A DNA stretch of 31,830 nucleotides from Castellaniella defragrans_A. Lineage in GTDB: Bacteria > Pseudomonadota > Gammaproteobacteria > Burkholderiales > Burkholderiaceae_B. Under the pieces are notes generated by a model, which was not told where the DNA came from, searched no databases, and saw only the letters and a list, made by a program, of their open reading frames with translations. Where the stretch lies: assembly GCF_040394755.1 (NCBI RefSeq), contig NZ_JBEBRQ010000032.1; one strand, given 5' to 3'. The position numbers and the translations under genes are program-made. Shown in pieces: positions 1 through 8,676 of this stretch; position 1 is the first letter of the stretch; every line of letters begins with the position of its first letter.

Positions 1-55
1 AACCCCCGACCTACGCCTTGTAAGGGCGCCGCTCTACCAACTGAGCTAAGCACCC
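1..55 (-). tRNA. tRNA-Val (anticodon TAC), 3' part cut by window edge
   Basis: Read on the minus strand from 55, the sequence begins GGGTGCT (acceptor 5' strand), then TA and a GCTC D-stem. A 5-bp anticodon stem GCGCC/GGCGT closes the loop CTTACAA, giving anticodon TAC (Val). The variable region and start of the T arm follow before the window ends. The 3' acceptor strand and CCA lie outside. It sits just downstream of the HU gene on the same strand. Confidence 0.93.
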
Positions 56-128
56 CTTGGAGTCACGGTGCGCGCGAAAGACTGCGATTATATCGGTGGG
101 CCTGATGCGGCGCAAACGGCCTCGGGAC

Positions 129-401
129 TCAGTTGACGGCGTCCTTCAGGGCCTTGCCCGGACGGAACTTGGGCACGCGCGCCTTTTTGATCTTGATGGC
201 CTCGCCGGTGCGCGGGTTGCGGCCAGTGCGCGCGGCGCGCTCGGAGACGGCAAAGGTGCCGAAGCCGACGAGGGTGACCGAGCCCTTCTTTTTCAGGGTG
301 GTCTTGACGGCGCCGATAAACGCATCCAGGGCACGGCCGACATCGGCTTTGGATAGATCGGTCTTGGAAGAAATGTGCTCGATAAGCTCGGTTTTGTTCA
401 T
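129..401 (-). CDS. hupB: DNA-binding protein HU
   Basis: A 90-residue HU/IHF-family histone-like protein of canonical length. It starts MNKTELIEHI, has the GFGTF turn at about residues 46-50, the beta-arm segment RTGRNPRTGEAIKI (about 58-71) that inserts into the DNA minor groove, and the PKFRPGKALKDAVN tail. HU homodimers bend and compact nucleoid DNA without sequence specificity. The start is the ATG at 401 with an AGGGG purine run about 10 nt upstream. A sigma70-like promoter is visible at 560-588. The gene runs towards tRNA-Val. The choice between hupA and hupB naming is arbitrary in a single-HU lineage. Confidence 0.97.
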   Translation of the reverse strand: MNKTELIEHISSKTDLSKADVGRALDAFIGAVKTTLKKKGSVTLVGFGTFAVSERAARTGRNPRTGEAIKIKKARVPKFRPGKALKDAVN

Positions 402-559
402 TTAAGGATTACCCCTGAAGTTTATTGTGGCCGCCGGGCATGCCCGACCAGCTTGTGATAGATGGTAGCTGCCGTAATCGCCAGCCGGACTTGAGCGGAT
501 GGATGACATTGGCCCATTGGCCTTGCGCATCCGTGCGATCGAGTTCGCTGACTAAGCGT

Positions 560-588
560 ATTAAGCCTTCGAAAGCCACGAGTGTCAA
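560..588 (-). promoter_or_regulatory. sigma70-like promoter for the HU gene
   Basis: On the minus strand a perfect TTGACA (588-583) is separated by 17 bp from CTTAAT (565-560, 4 of 6 matches to TATAAT). It points at the HU start codon about 160 nt downstream. It is the best-spaced -35/-10 pair in the 402-669 spacer. Assignment is by consensus only. Confidence 0.5.
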
Positions 589-669
589 GAAGAAAACCGC
601 CCAAGAGCCGCACCATTATTGACATTTGTTGAATTAGATTATAAAAAATCGTGAATTTTCTGATCGGTC

Positions 670-1911
670 CTATCGTGAAATCGCTGCAAGCGCTTGCGTG
701 AAGTCGCCGATCAGATCCTGTTCGTCCTCGATCCCCACCGATATGCGCAGAAAGCCGTCGGGAATCCCCATCAGGGCGCGCCGTTCAGGCCCCATTTCAT
801 AGTAGATAGTGTGGGCGGCTGGCAGGACCAGGGTGCGGTTGTCGCCCAGGTGCGTGGCGAGGACCACGGTGCGCAGTTGGTTCAGGTATTCGAAGACATC
901 GATGCCCGGATCCAGTTCGACGCCCAGGAGGCCGCCGAAGCGGCCGCCGAACCATTGGGCCGCGCGTTCGTGCTGGGGATGGGAGGGCAGGCCGGGGTAG
1001 CGGACGCGCGCGACTTTGGGATGGGCGTCTAGGTGGCGGGCCAGGGCCAGGGCATTGGCGCAGATTCGTTCCATGCGCAGCGCCATGGTTTCGGCGCCTG
1101 CCGACAGGCGGTGCGCCACATCGGAGGAAAGGGTGCCGCCCATGTCGCGCAGGCCTTTCTTTTTGATTTGCAGCAGGCCCCAGTTGCGCGAATCGCCCGT
1201 GCGATATTGCGGATGGATGTTGGGGTAGTCCGCCCAGTCGTAGAGCCCGGTCTGCGTGACCGCACCGCCCAGGGCATTGCCGTGGCCGCCCACGTGTTTG
1301 GAGAGCGAGTTGATCACCAGGGATGCGCCGAAGAACCGCGCGGGGCGCAGATAGGGCGAGGACAGGGTGTTGTCGATCACGTAGACCAGATGGTGCGCGC
1401 GGCAGAGTTCGCCGATGGCGGCGAGGTCCGCGATCTGGGTCCCCGGATTGGCGATCGTTTCGACGAAGACCATGCGGGTGGTGTCCTTGATGGCCGCTTC
1501 GACCTCGCGCGCGTCAGTGGCGTCCACCAGGGTGACCTCGATGCCCAGGTCCGCGAGCGTCAGCAGCAGACTGTTGGTATTGCCGAAAACATATTTGCTG
1601 CTGATCAGGTGATCGCCGCTGCGCAGCAGGGTGAAGAAGGTCGCCGTCAGCGCCGCCATGCCGGTGGCGAAAGTGACGCTCGCCTCGGCCTGCTCCATCG
1701 CGGTGATCTTGGCCTCGAGCGCTGCAGTCGTGGGGGTGCCCTGGCGGGCGTAGGTGTATCCGGCCTTGCCCTGGAAGACGGCCGCCAGTTCCCGGGCATC
1801 CGCGTAACCGTACTCGGTCGATGGATGGATGGCCTGGTGGACGGCGCCGTGGGTGGATTGCGAGCGGCGGTCGGAGTGGACGATCTGGGTGGAAAAACCG
1901 TTGTCGGACAT
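670..1911 (-). CDS. Cys/Met-metabolism PLP-dependent enzyme, cystathionine gamma-synthase family
   Basis: A 413-residue fold-type I PLP enzyme of the trans-sulfuration family. Visible motifs are YARQGTP (54-60, the YxR phosphate contact), FATGMAAL (81-88), the pyridine-ring aspartate in VYVIDNT (Asp180) and the Schiff-base lysine in NSLSKHVGGHGNALGG (Lys205). Family members act in methionine/cysteine interconversion as cystathionine gamma-synthase, beta- or gamma-lyase, or O-acyl-homoserine sulfhydrylase. Substrate cannot be read from these motifs; the HVGGHGNALGG stretch suits a CGS-like or sulfhydrylase-like clade. It stands alone between rlmB (93 bp upstream) and HU. No strong Shine-Dalgarno precedes the ATG. 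Confidence 0.9.
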   Translation of the reverse strand: MSDNGFSTQIVHSDRRSQSTHGAVHQAIHPSTEYGYADARELAAVFQGKAGYTYARQGTPTTAALEAKITAMEQAEASVTFATGMAALTATFFTLLRSGDHLISSKYVFGNTNSLLLTLADLGIEVTLVDATDAREVEAAIKDTTRMVFVETIANPGTQIADLAAIGELCRAHHLVYVIDNTLSSPYLRPARFFGASLVINSLSKHVGGHGNALGGAVTQTGLYDWADYPNIHPQYRTGDSRNWGLLQIKKKGLRDMGGTLSSDVAHRLSAGAETMALRMERICANALALARHLDAHPKVARVRYPGLPSHPQHERAAQWFGGRFGGLLGVELDPGIDVFEYLNQLRTVVLATHLGDNRTLVLPAAHTIYYEMGPERRALMGIPDGFLRISVGIEDEQDLIGDFTQALAAISR

Positions 1912-2004
1912 GGTGTTGCGAAAAAAGTGGATGAAGGTTCGGATGGGCCGGGGCCGTTGCCGCCCATTATGCGCCTTTCGGGGATCGTCCCAACAGGTGG
2001 AACG

Positions 2005-2757
2005 CTATCCCGGCAGCAGGCGCTGGCGCGTGGTTTCGTACAGGCATACGGCGCTGGCCACGCTGACATTCAGGCTCTCGACCGAGCCTCGCATGGGGAT
2101 GGCGACCAGCTCGTCGCAGGTTTCGCGGGTCAGCCGGCGCATGCCTTCGCCTTCGGCGCCCATGATCCAGGCCATGGCGCGGCGGCCGTCGACCTGGTGG
2201 ATGGAGCGTTCGGCCGCATCGTCGGTGCCGACCAGCCAGACATCGCGCTCGCGCATGGCGCGCAGCGTGCGCGCGAGGTTGGTCACCATGATGTAGGGCA
2301 CGGTGTCGGCCGCGCCGCAGGCGACGCGCTGCACGGTGGCGTTCAGGCCGACCGCGCGGTCGCGTGGAGCGATCACTGCATGCACGCCCGCCGCATCGGC
2401 CGTGCGCAGACAGGCGCCGAGGTTGTGCGGATCGGTCACGCCGTCGAGTACCAGGAACAAGGCTGGTTCGGCCTGGCCCTCGAGGGTATCGAGGACTTCG
2501 TCGACCGTGATGGCCAGCGGACGGGGGCGGGCGAGGGCGACGATGCCCTGGTGGCGCATGCCGTGGGCCAGGCCATCGAGGCGGGCGGCGTCGGCTGTAT
2601 GCCAGCGCACGCCCGCAGCTTCGATCTGCTGGATGCAGTGCCGCATGCGCTGGTCCTGGCGCGAGGTGTCGATGTAAAGGTCAATGATCGAGTCGGGCGC
2701 ATGGCGCAGGCGCGCCTGCACCGCATGGAAACCTGCCAATACCTGCCTGGATGCCAT
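2005..2757 (-). CDS. rlmB: 23S rRNA (guanosine-2251-2'-O)-methyltransferase RlmB
   Basis: A 250-residue SpoU/TrmH-family (SPOUT) methyltransferase. An N-terminal substrate-binding domain (about 1-75) is followed by the three SPOUT motifs: LDGVTDPHNLGACLRTA (motif 1), IMGAEGEGMRRL (motif 2) and IPMRGSVESLNVSVA (motif 3), which form the knotted SAM site. E. coli RlmB 2'-O-methylates G2251 in the 23S rRNA P loop. An AAGGA lies 6 nt before the ATG. The gene starts 12 bp after the rnr stop codon, so the two are very probably cotranscribed, an arrangement also seen in E. coli. Confidence 0.96.
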   Translation of the reverse strand: MASRQVLAGFHAVQARLRHAPDSIIDLYIDTSRQDQRMRHCIQQIEAAGVRWHTADAARLDGLAHGMRHQGIVALARPRPLAITVDEVLDTLEGQAEPALFLVLDGVTDPHNLGACLRTADAAGVHAVIAPRDRAVGLNATVQRVACGAADTVPYIMVTNLARTLRAMRERDVWLVGTDDAAERSIHQVDGRRAMAWIMGAEGEGMRRLTRETCDELVAIPMRGSVESLNVSVASAVCLYETTRQRLLPG

Positions 2758-2769
2758 GATGTTCCTTAG

Positions 2770-5202
2770 TCAGCTACGCCGTTTGCGTGGCGTGGCCTTG
2801 CGGGCCGCGCGCTTGGCTTCGGCGCGTCGCTGGTGCGAGGTGGTGCCTTGCAGAGCCGCTGGCTTGGTGCCCGCGGCTTTCTTGGGTTTGGGCGCGGGTC
2901 GCGCACCGCCTGCTATTTCAGCCTGGAGGGCTTTGAAATCCTCGCCCTTGACCAGGCGGAACTCGATGCGCCGCGCCTCCAGATCGACGCGCGAAACCTG
3001 GACCTGCAAGGCATCGCCCAGCCGGTAGCGCATGCCGGTGCGCTCGCCGCGCAGTTCGTTGGTGGTCTCGTTGTACTGGAAATAATCCGAGCCCAGTTCG
3101 GAGACATGCGCCATGCCCTCGACGTAAAGGGTGTCGAGCGTGACGAACACGCCGAAGCTGGCTACCCCCGTGATTCTGCCGCTGAACACCTCGCCCACGT
3201 GCTCGCGGACGAACCAGCATTTCAGCCAGGCGACGACGTCGCGCGCGGCGTCGTCCGCGCGGCGTTCGCGAGCCGACAGGAGGATGCCCAGTTCCTCCCA
3301 GGTATCCTGCTCGCGTTTGGCCTGCGGCACGCCAGCCACCGACTGGCCGGCCAGCGGCACCGGCGCGTAGCGCTGCCCCGAAAGGATGCTGCGGATCGTG
3401 CGATGCACCAGGAGATCAGGGTAGCGGCGGATAGGCGAGGTGAAGTGCGTGTAGTGGGTATAGGCCAGGCCGAAGTGGCCGGACTGCTCGGGACTGTAGA
3501 GGGCCTGCTGCATCGAGCGCAGGCACATCGATTGGATGACCTCGTAGTCCGGCCGGCTGCGCGCCTCCTGGATCAGATTGGCGTAGTCCTTGGTCTGGGG
3601 CTCATCGCCGCCTTCGAGGGTCAGGCCCAGGTTGCGCAGGTATTCGCGCAAGGTCTGGAGTTTTTCGGGGGTCGGCCCCTCGTGGATGCGGAACAGCGAG
3701 CGCCGCTTGTTGCGCACGATGAAATCCGCCGCGCAGGTATTGGCCGCCAGCATGCATTCCTCGATCAGGCGGTGAGCGTCGTTGCGAGTATAGGGCTCGA
3801 TTTTCTCGATGCGGCCCAGCGGATTGCAGACGATGCGGGTCTCGGCCATGTCGAAATCGATGGCACCGCGCTTTTTGCGCGCCTCGTTGAAGGCTTGGAA
3901 CAGATCGTAGGCGTCGCGCACGTGTTCCAGCAGAGGGCCAAGGCCTTGCGCCGCCGGGCCGGCCGGCTGTTGCAGGGCGGCCCAGATGTCGGTGTAGGTC
4001 GTGCGCGCGTGCGAGTGGATCACGGCCTCGTAGAACTGGTAGGCCGTGACCGTGCCGGCCTTGGCGCCCTGGGCCGGGATCATCATGTCGCAGACCATCA
4101 CCAGGCGATCGACGCCGGGGTTGAGCGAACAGATGCCGTTGGACAGGGCCTCGGGCAGCATCGGGATGACCCGCCGGGGAAAATAGACGCTGGTGCCGCG
4201 GTCGAGCGCATCCTCGTCCAGGCCCGATCCCGGTCGTACATAATGGCTGACGTCGGCGATGGCGACCAGCAGGCGCCACCCCGGGCGTTTGCGCGCAGTG
4301 CCGCCCAGGTCCGCCGGCATGCAGAACACCGCATCGTCGAAATCGCGGGCATCCTCGCCATCGATCGTGATGAACGGAATGTTGCGCAAGTCCACGCGGC
4401 CGTGGCATTCCGCCGCCGGGACCTGATCGGGAATGGCCTGCAGCTCGCGCGCGGCGGCCTGCGAGAATTCGACCGGGACGTCGAACTTGCGCACGGCAAT
4501 CTCGATTTCCATGCCGGGGTCGTCGATTTCGCCCAGGACCTCGATCACCTTGCCCAGCGGCTGCATGTGGCGTGCCGGCTGGCGCAGGATCTGCGCGGTG
4601 ACGACCTGCCCGTGCTCGGCGCCGCCCGTGTCGCCGGGCGCGATCAGGATGTCGTGCTTGATGCGCTGATCCTCGGGCGCCACGATGTATGCGCCCTGCT
4701 CTTTGAGGAAGCGGCCGACGAGCTTGCCGGTGCGCCGTTCGAGAACCTCGACGATGATGCCCTCGGTGCGGCCCCGGAATTCGCCCGCGGGTTTGACCCG
4801 CACGCGGTCGCCGTGCAGGACCTTGGCCATTTCGCCGGTGGACAGGAACAGGTCCTGGCCGCCGTCGTCGGGAATCAGGAAGCCGAAGCCGTCGCGGTGG
4901 CCCTGGACCACGCCGGTGATGAATTCGGTGTTGTTGCAAATTTGCAACTTTCCTTGGGGGTTGAAGCGCAATTGGCCGTCGCGCTCCATCGCCTTGATGC
5001 GGCGCACGAAGCCGGTCGACAAGGGGATGCCCGCGCCGGTGGCGTCGGCCAGCGCCTCGATGGTCATGGGTTTTCCCGCGGTGCGCAGGGTGTGCATCAC
5101 CAGCTCGCGGCTGGGGACTGCCGGATCGAAATCGGCGGGTAGATCGACGGACGGTGAGGGGAGAGCGTCGGGGTTTTTGTCTTTATCAGATCGCTTTTTC
5201 AA
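2770..5202 (-). CDS. rnr: ribonuclease R, with TTG start
   Basis: An 810-residue RNase II/R-family 3'-5' exoribonuclease that degrades structured RNA and acts in rRNA and tmRNA-linked quality control. In order: N-terminal winged-helix region (about 33-90), two cold-shock domains (about 90-240), the RNB catalytic domain with TIDGEDARDFDDAV carrying metal ligands Asp281, Asp287, Asp289 and Asp290, an S1 domain (about 665-750), and a Lys/Arg-rich tail. Length matches E. coli RNase R (813). The only start before the upstream in-frame TAG is the TTG at 5202, followed by AAA AAG; an AGGA lies about 13 nt upstream. It heads the rnr-rlmB pair. Confidence 0.96.
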   Translation of the reverse strand: MKKRSDKDKNPDALPSPSVDLPADFDPAVPSRELVMHTLRTAGKPMTIEALADATGAGIPLSTGFVRRIKAMERDGQLRFNPQGKLQICNNTEFITGVVQGHRDGFGFLIPDDGGQDLFLSTGEMAKVLHGDRVRVKPAGEFRGRTEGIIVEVLERRTGKLVGRFLKEQGAYIVAPEDQRIKHDILIAPGDTGGAEHGQVVTAQILRQPARHMQPLGKVIEVLGEIDDPGMEIEIAVRKFDVPVEFSQAAARELQAIPDQVPAAECHGRVDLRNIPFITIDGEDARDFDDAVFCMPADLGGTARKRPGWRLLVAIADVSHYVRPGSGLDEDALDRGTSVYFPRRVIPMLPEALSNGICSLNPGVDRLVMVCDMMIPAQGAKAGTVTAYQFYEAVIHSHARTTYTDIWAALQQPAGPAAQGLGPLLEHVRDAYDLFQAFNEARKKRGAIDFDMAETRIVCNPLGRIEKIEPYTRNDAHRLIEECMLAANTCAADFIVRNKRRSLFRIHEGPTPEKLQTLREYLRNLGLTLEGGDEPQTKDYANLIQEARSRPDYEVIQSMCLRSMQQALYSPEQSGHFGLAYTHYTHFTSPIRRYPDLLVHRTIRSILSGQRYAPVPLAGQSVAGVPQAKREQDTWEELGILLSARERRADDAARDVVAWLKCWFVREHVGEVFSGRITGVASFGVFVTLDTLYVEGMAHVSELGSDYFQYNETTNELRGERTGMRYRLGDALQVQVSRVDLEARRIEFRLVKGEDFKALQAEIAGGARPAPKPKKAAGTKPAALQGTTSHQRRAEAKRAARKATPRKRRS

Positions 5203-5228
5203 AGGCTGCTTTTCATCCTAAAAAATGC

Positions 5229-5237
5229 TGCTATAAT
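5229..5237 (+). promoter_or_regulatory. extended -10 promoter for tRNA-Leu
   Basis: TG-C-TATAAT, a consensus extended -10 element, lies about 70 bp before the tRNA-Leu gene. No good -35 hexamer exists 16-18 bp upstream, which is typical for extended -10 promoters. Transcription would begin near 5244 and yield a leader of about 60 nt that needs RNase P processing. Confidence 0.65.
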
Positions 5238-5286
5238 CCTGTCTTCGCTGAACGCGGCGGCAATCAAAGCGTGCAGCAAAGGTAAT

Positions 5287-5303
5287 AGCATACACGTTAT
5301 GCT
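5287..5303 (+). other. short hairpin immediately before tRNA-Leu
   Basis: AGCATA and TATGCT form a perfect 6-bp inverted repeat around a 5-nt loop. It ends two bases before the first base of the mature tRNA, so it lies in the precursor leader next to the expected RNase P cut. No T run follows, so it is not a terminator. Confidence 0.45.
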
Positions 5304-5305
5304 GT

Positions 5306-5390
5306 GCCCAGGTGGCGGAATTGGTAGACGCGCATGGTTCAGGTCCATGTGCCGCAAGGTGTGGAGGTTCGAGTCCTCTCCTGGGCACCA
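5306..5390 (+). tRNA. tRNA-Leu (anticodon CAG)
   Basis: An 85-nt class II tRNA with acceptor stem GCCCAGG pairing with CCTGGGC, an anticodon stem CATGG/CCATG closing loop TTCAGGT (anticodon CAG), a long variable arm (GTGCCGCAAGGTGTG region), the T-loop GTTCGAGTC, discriminator A and an encoded CCA at 5388-5390. Confidence 0.97.
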
Positions 5391-5434
5391 CGGTATTGAT
5401 CAGGATGTTTCATGACATCCCTGAACGTAAAGCA

Positions 5435-5475
5435 AAATAAACCCGCGTAAGCATTCGTGTTTCGCGGGTTTATTT
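5435..5475 (+). terminator. strong terminator-like hairpin after tRNA-Leu
   Basis: A perfect 13-bp inverted repeat, 5435-5447 with 5463-5475 (core AAACCCGCG/CGCGGGTTT), closes a 15-nt loop. The A/T flanks supply U-rich RNA on either strand, so it can terminate in both directions. A weaker hairpin (5401-5422, one bulge) precedes it. Confidence 0.85.
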
Positions 5476-5686
5476 ATGCCATTCTGTGCCAAGCCCGCCG
5501 TACAATTCCATCGTTTGGGTATTTTGGCCATATGTTCCCAAAGCGTCTGAAGCCCCCCTCACAACCCAGCATGGGAACAGCAGGCCTTCGTTCTCATGTG
5601 GTTTGTGGGGGCGCTCGGCCGAGAGGTGTCCTGCCATCAATGAATATGCGTATCTTGTTCAGCAATCCTGCCGTGGAGATATAAAA
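5476..5686 (+). other. leader region of the autotransporter gene, no clear promoter
   Basis: These 211 bp separate the tRNA-Leu terminator from the autotransporter ATG. The autotransporter frame stays open through here back to 5486, but the upstream part looks non-coding: a hydrophobic Trp/Pro/Cys mix with no signal peptide. TACAAT (5501-5506) and TATCTT (5651-5656) are possible -10 elements without convincing -35 partners. Confidence 0.5.
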
Positions 5687-8653
5687 ATGGCCTGTAATAA
5701 CAAGCATTGGAAAAAACGGAAGCCGGGCGCCGCGGCTGTTGCGGCCACCGTTGCGGTGTTGGGGCTGACATCGGGCGCGTATGCTACCGATGTGGACATA
5801 GACAACAGCGAGGACCGGACATGGTCAACCGATCAAAACATTGATGGGACACTAAGTGTCGGCGTCGATTCCCATGGCACCCTGACGATCAGCAATGGCG
5901 CAACCGTATCAGTACAATATGCTGGCCGGATTGGCGTCAATTCGACTGGCGTAGGCGTGGTCAGAGTAACCGGATCCGGCACGGAATGGAATTCCGACTA
6001 TATGCTGGAAGTTGGTGTCAGCGGCAACGGGACCCTGAAGATCAGCGAGGGCGCAACCGTATCAGCATATTTTAGCCAGATTGGCGTCAATTCGACTGGC
6101 GTAGGCGTGGTCACAGTAGCCGGATCCGGCACGAAATGGAATTCCGACCTGATGGAAGTTGGTGTCAGCGGCAACGGGACCCTGACGATCAGCGAGGGCG
6201 CAATCGTATCACTACAATATGGTAGTGGCCGGATTGGCGTCGATCAGGGTAGCGTAGGCGAGGTCACAGTAACCGGATCCGGCACGAAATGGAATTCCAG
6301 TGAGCTGAAAGTTGGTGTCGGCGGTAACGGGACCCTGACGATCGAAGATAATGCAACCGTGTCGGTGAACAATGGCATCATCATCGGCAGTGTGGAGAAT
6401 AGCAGCGGCATCGTCACAGTCAAAACCGGCGCAAAATTGATAAATGATTTCAACTTAACTTATGTTGGTAATGAGGGCACCGGCACCCTGACGATCGAAA
6501 GCGGCGGTAGCGTATCGAGTGGTGGGCAGGTCTCTATCGGCAGGGAGCACGGTAGCGAGGGAACAGCCCATGTTATTGGCCCCGGCGCGAAATGGACAAT
6601 CAGCGACACTTTTTGGGTTGGCGATAACGGCACCGGCACCCTGACAATCGAAAACGGCGGTAGCGTCGTGTCCAGCGCCGAGACTATTATCGGTGGTACC
6701 TATGGGGATGGCACGGTCACAGTCAGCGGAAGCAACTCGGAATTGATAAACGAGGACCTCGAATCGAGTTGGCTTTATGTTGGCTCGTATGGCAGCGGCA
6801 CCCTGACGATTGCCGATGGCGGAACCGTTGGTGTGGGAAATGTTCGACTTGCCGATTATTCAAGTGGCGCCACCGGCACGATCAACATCGGAGCCGCTGC
6901 TGACGCCGCTGCTGTTGCGCCCGGCACGTTGAACACAAAGGCCCTGGTCTTTGGACCAGGCGATGGCACCCTCGTCTTCAACCATACCGGCACGGCAGCC
7001 GATGATTATGAGTTCGCCGCCCGGATATCAGGGAAGGGTACGGTGAATGTGCTGGCTGGCGTCACCACCCTGACGGGACTCAATATCTACAGCGGAAAGA
7101 CGAACGTGGCAGGCGGTACGTTGAAGGCCGGTATTGCAAAAGCCTTCAGCGAGAAGTCGGATTTTATTGTCGAGAACGGAGCCATCCTGGATGCGAACGG
7201 CTGGAATCAGACAATAGCCAGCCTGAGCAATAATGGCGGCACGGTCACGGTCGGGTCGCAAGGTTTCGCGAATCCTGCTGTCGGTACGACGCTGACGGTG
7301 ACGGGTGATTATACGGGCACTGGCGGAACCCTTGTTTTGCGAACGGTGCTTGGTGGTGACGATTCCACAACCGACATGCTCGATGTGAAAGGCAGTACGT
7401 CGCCGGGAACGTCAGAGGTGAGGGTGCTGAATATGGGCGGCACCGGCGCTCTGACCACTGAAGGCATCAAAATCATCTCTGTTGGCGGAGCTTCCGATGG
7501 TGAGTTCACGCTTGCGGGCGATTATATGGTTGCCGGGGCTTATACCTATCGCCTGCACAAAGGCGATCAATCGGGAAGCGACTCCTCCGGTTGGTATCTG
7601 CGCTCTATTCTCACACCAGAACCGGACCCGGAGCCAATCCCCGAATACCATGTCGGCAGCCCCGCATACGAGAGCTATCCGCAGGCGCTGCTTGCGCTCA
7701 ATGGCAGTGTCGGCACGTTGCGGCAACGCGTGGGTAACCGCCTTTGGGCGCATGACGGGGATGGCGGTGGCGCAGGACGGGGTGGCGCCGCTTTCCTTGA
7801 GTCAGGGCAGGCGGGTGTCCATGCCGGGAATGACGGCGTTTGGGGCAGTGTCCAGGGAATTGGTAGCCGCATCGAGTCACGCCGTTCGACGACGGGAACC
7901 GACTTCGACCTGGATATCGTCAAGATCCAGGTCGGTGCCGACGGCCAACTGGCCGGGAACGAAAACGGCGCCCTGATCGGCGGCGCGTTCGTTCACTATA
8001 TCCATGGCGACACCCGGACCCGTTCTGCTTATCCCTATGCCAAAAGCAATATTGCCACCGACGGCTATGGCCTGGGCGGCACGCTGACGTGGTATGGCGA
8101 AAATGGTTTTTATGTCGATGGTCTGGCGCAGGCGACCTGGTTCCGCTCCGACCTGAGCACGCGGGCGCCGCACGCGCCCAGGCTGGAGGATGACAATGCC
8201 GGATTCGGCTACGCGCTGTCGGTCGAGGCGGGCAAGGGCTTTGCGATCGATCCGCAATGGTCGATCACGCCCCAGGCGCAGCTCGTCTATTCGCGCATCG
8301 ATTTCGATACCTTCCGCGATGGCTTTGGTTCCCAGGTCCGGCTGGACCAGGGTGAGAGCCTGCGCGGCCGCCTGGGCATGACGCTCGACCGGGCCCTGTC
8401 GGACCACGCCCATGTCTATGGCATCGCCAATGTGTACTACGAGTTCAAAAAGAGCACGCAGATCCGTATTGCGGACGTGGGTTTCGAAAGCCAGCAGGAT
8501 CCGCTGTGGGGCAGCGTCGGTGTAGGCGGCTCGTACCGCTGGAACAAGGGCAAGTATGCGCTTTATGGCGAGGGCCTCTACAGCACCAGCCTGAACCACG
8601 CCGGCGGCAGCCGCTCGATCATGGCCAATGCCGGATTGCGCATCCGCTGGTGA
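5687..8653 (+). CDS. type Va autotransporter with T5SS-type passenger repeats
   Basis: A 988-residue outer-membrane autotransporter. The ATG at 5687 has GGAG 8 nt upstream and opens a signal peptide: basic NKHWKKRK, hydrophobic core, likely cleavage AYA|T after residue 33. The passenger has seven repeats of about 50 residues, marked by GTLTI or GTLKI at 64, 115, 164, 215, 266, 317 and 371, each with GA/GG-x-VS and VTV-SG strands. This resembles the T5SS/PEP-CTERM-associated repeat and predicts a beta-solenoid. SGKTNVAGGTLKAG (469-482) resembles a passenger-associated transport repeat. A PEPDPEPIPE linker (644-653) precedes the roughly 300-residue beta-barrel, which ends in ...GLRIRW with the C-terminal aromatic needed for BAM assembly. 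The passenger is less GC-rich than its neighbours. Adhesin-like surface function is inferred; no protease or toxin domain is seen. Confidence 0.93.
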   Translation: MACNNKHWKKRKPGAAAVAATVAVLGLTSGAYATDVDIDNSEDRTWSTDQNIDGTLSVGVDSHGTLTISNGATVSVQYAGRIGVNSTGVGVVRVTGSGTEWNSDYMLEVGVSGNGTLKISEGATVSAYFSQIGVNSTGVGVVTVAGSGTKWNSDLMEVGVSGNGTLTISEGAIVSLQYGSGRIGVDQGSVGEVTVTGSGTKWNSSELKVGVGGNGTLTIEDNATVSVNNGIIIGSVENSSGIVTVKTGAKLINDFNLTYVGNEGTGTLTIESGGSVSSGGQVSIGREHGSEGTAHVIGPGAKWTISDTFWVGDNGTGTLTIENGGSVVSSAETIIGGTYGDGTVTVSGSNSELINEDLESSWLYVGSYGSGTLTIADGGTVGVGNVRLADYSSGATGTINIGAAADAAAVAPGTLNTKALVFGPGDGTLVFNHTGTAADDYEFAARISGKGTVNVLAGVTTLTGLNIYSGKTNVAGGTLKAGIAKAFSEKSDFIVENGAILDANGWNQTIASLSNNGGTVTVGSQGFANPAVGTTLTVTGDYTGTGGTLVLRTVLGGDDSTTDMLDVKGSTSPGTSEVRVLNMGGTGALTTEGIKIISVGGASDGEFTLAGDYMVAGAYTYRLHKGDQSGSDSSGWYLRSILTPEPDPEPIPEYHVGSPAYESYPQALLALNGSVGTLRQRVGNRLWAHDGDGGGAGRGGAAFLESGQAGVHAGNDGVWGSVQGIGSRIESRRSTTGTDFDLDIVKIQVGADGQLAGNENGALIGGAFVHYIHGDTRTRSAYPYAKSNIATDGYGLGGTLTWYGENGFYVDGLAQATWFRSDLSTRAPHAPRLEDDNAGFGYALSVEAGKGFAIDPQWSITPQAQLVYSRIDFDTFRDGFGSQVRLDQGESLRGRLGMTLDRALSDHAHVYGIANVYYEFKKSTQIRIADVGFESQQDPLWGSVGVGGSYRWNKGKYALYGEGLYSTSLNHAGGSRSIMANAGLRIRW
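5872..6808 (+). repeat. seven degenerate ~150-bp repeats inside the autotransporter passenger
   Basis: Units of about 147-162 bp encode the GTLTI...VS...VTV modules. The first units are closest at DNA level: GGCGTCAATTCGACTGGCG recurs at 5931 and 6081, and GGATCCGGCACG recurs around 5972, 6122 and 6278. Later units have diverged. This suggests recent duplication at the 5' end, and such arrays can change copy number by recombination. Confidence 0.85.
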
Positions 8654-8676
8654 CCACGCGCCGGCGCTTTTGCCTT

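Noticed and set aside
1033..2769. 578-codon open frame on the plus strand
   Set aside because: It is antisense to the PLP enzyme and rlmB, both with family motifs; its sequence is low-complexity Gly/Ala/Asp.
2833..5142. 769-codon open frame on the plus strand
   Set aside because: It is fully antisense to rnr, whose RNB and S1 motifs are unmistakable; long antisense frames are common in GC-rich DNA.
5486..5686. N-terminal extension of the autotransporter to 5486
   Set aside because: The signal peptide and Shine-Dalgarno fit the ATG at 5687; the upstream 67 codons look non-coding.
5872..6808. CRISPR-like array
   Set aside because: The repeats are coding, about 150 bp apart, degenerate and in frame; they are passenger repeats.
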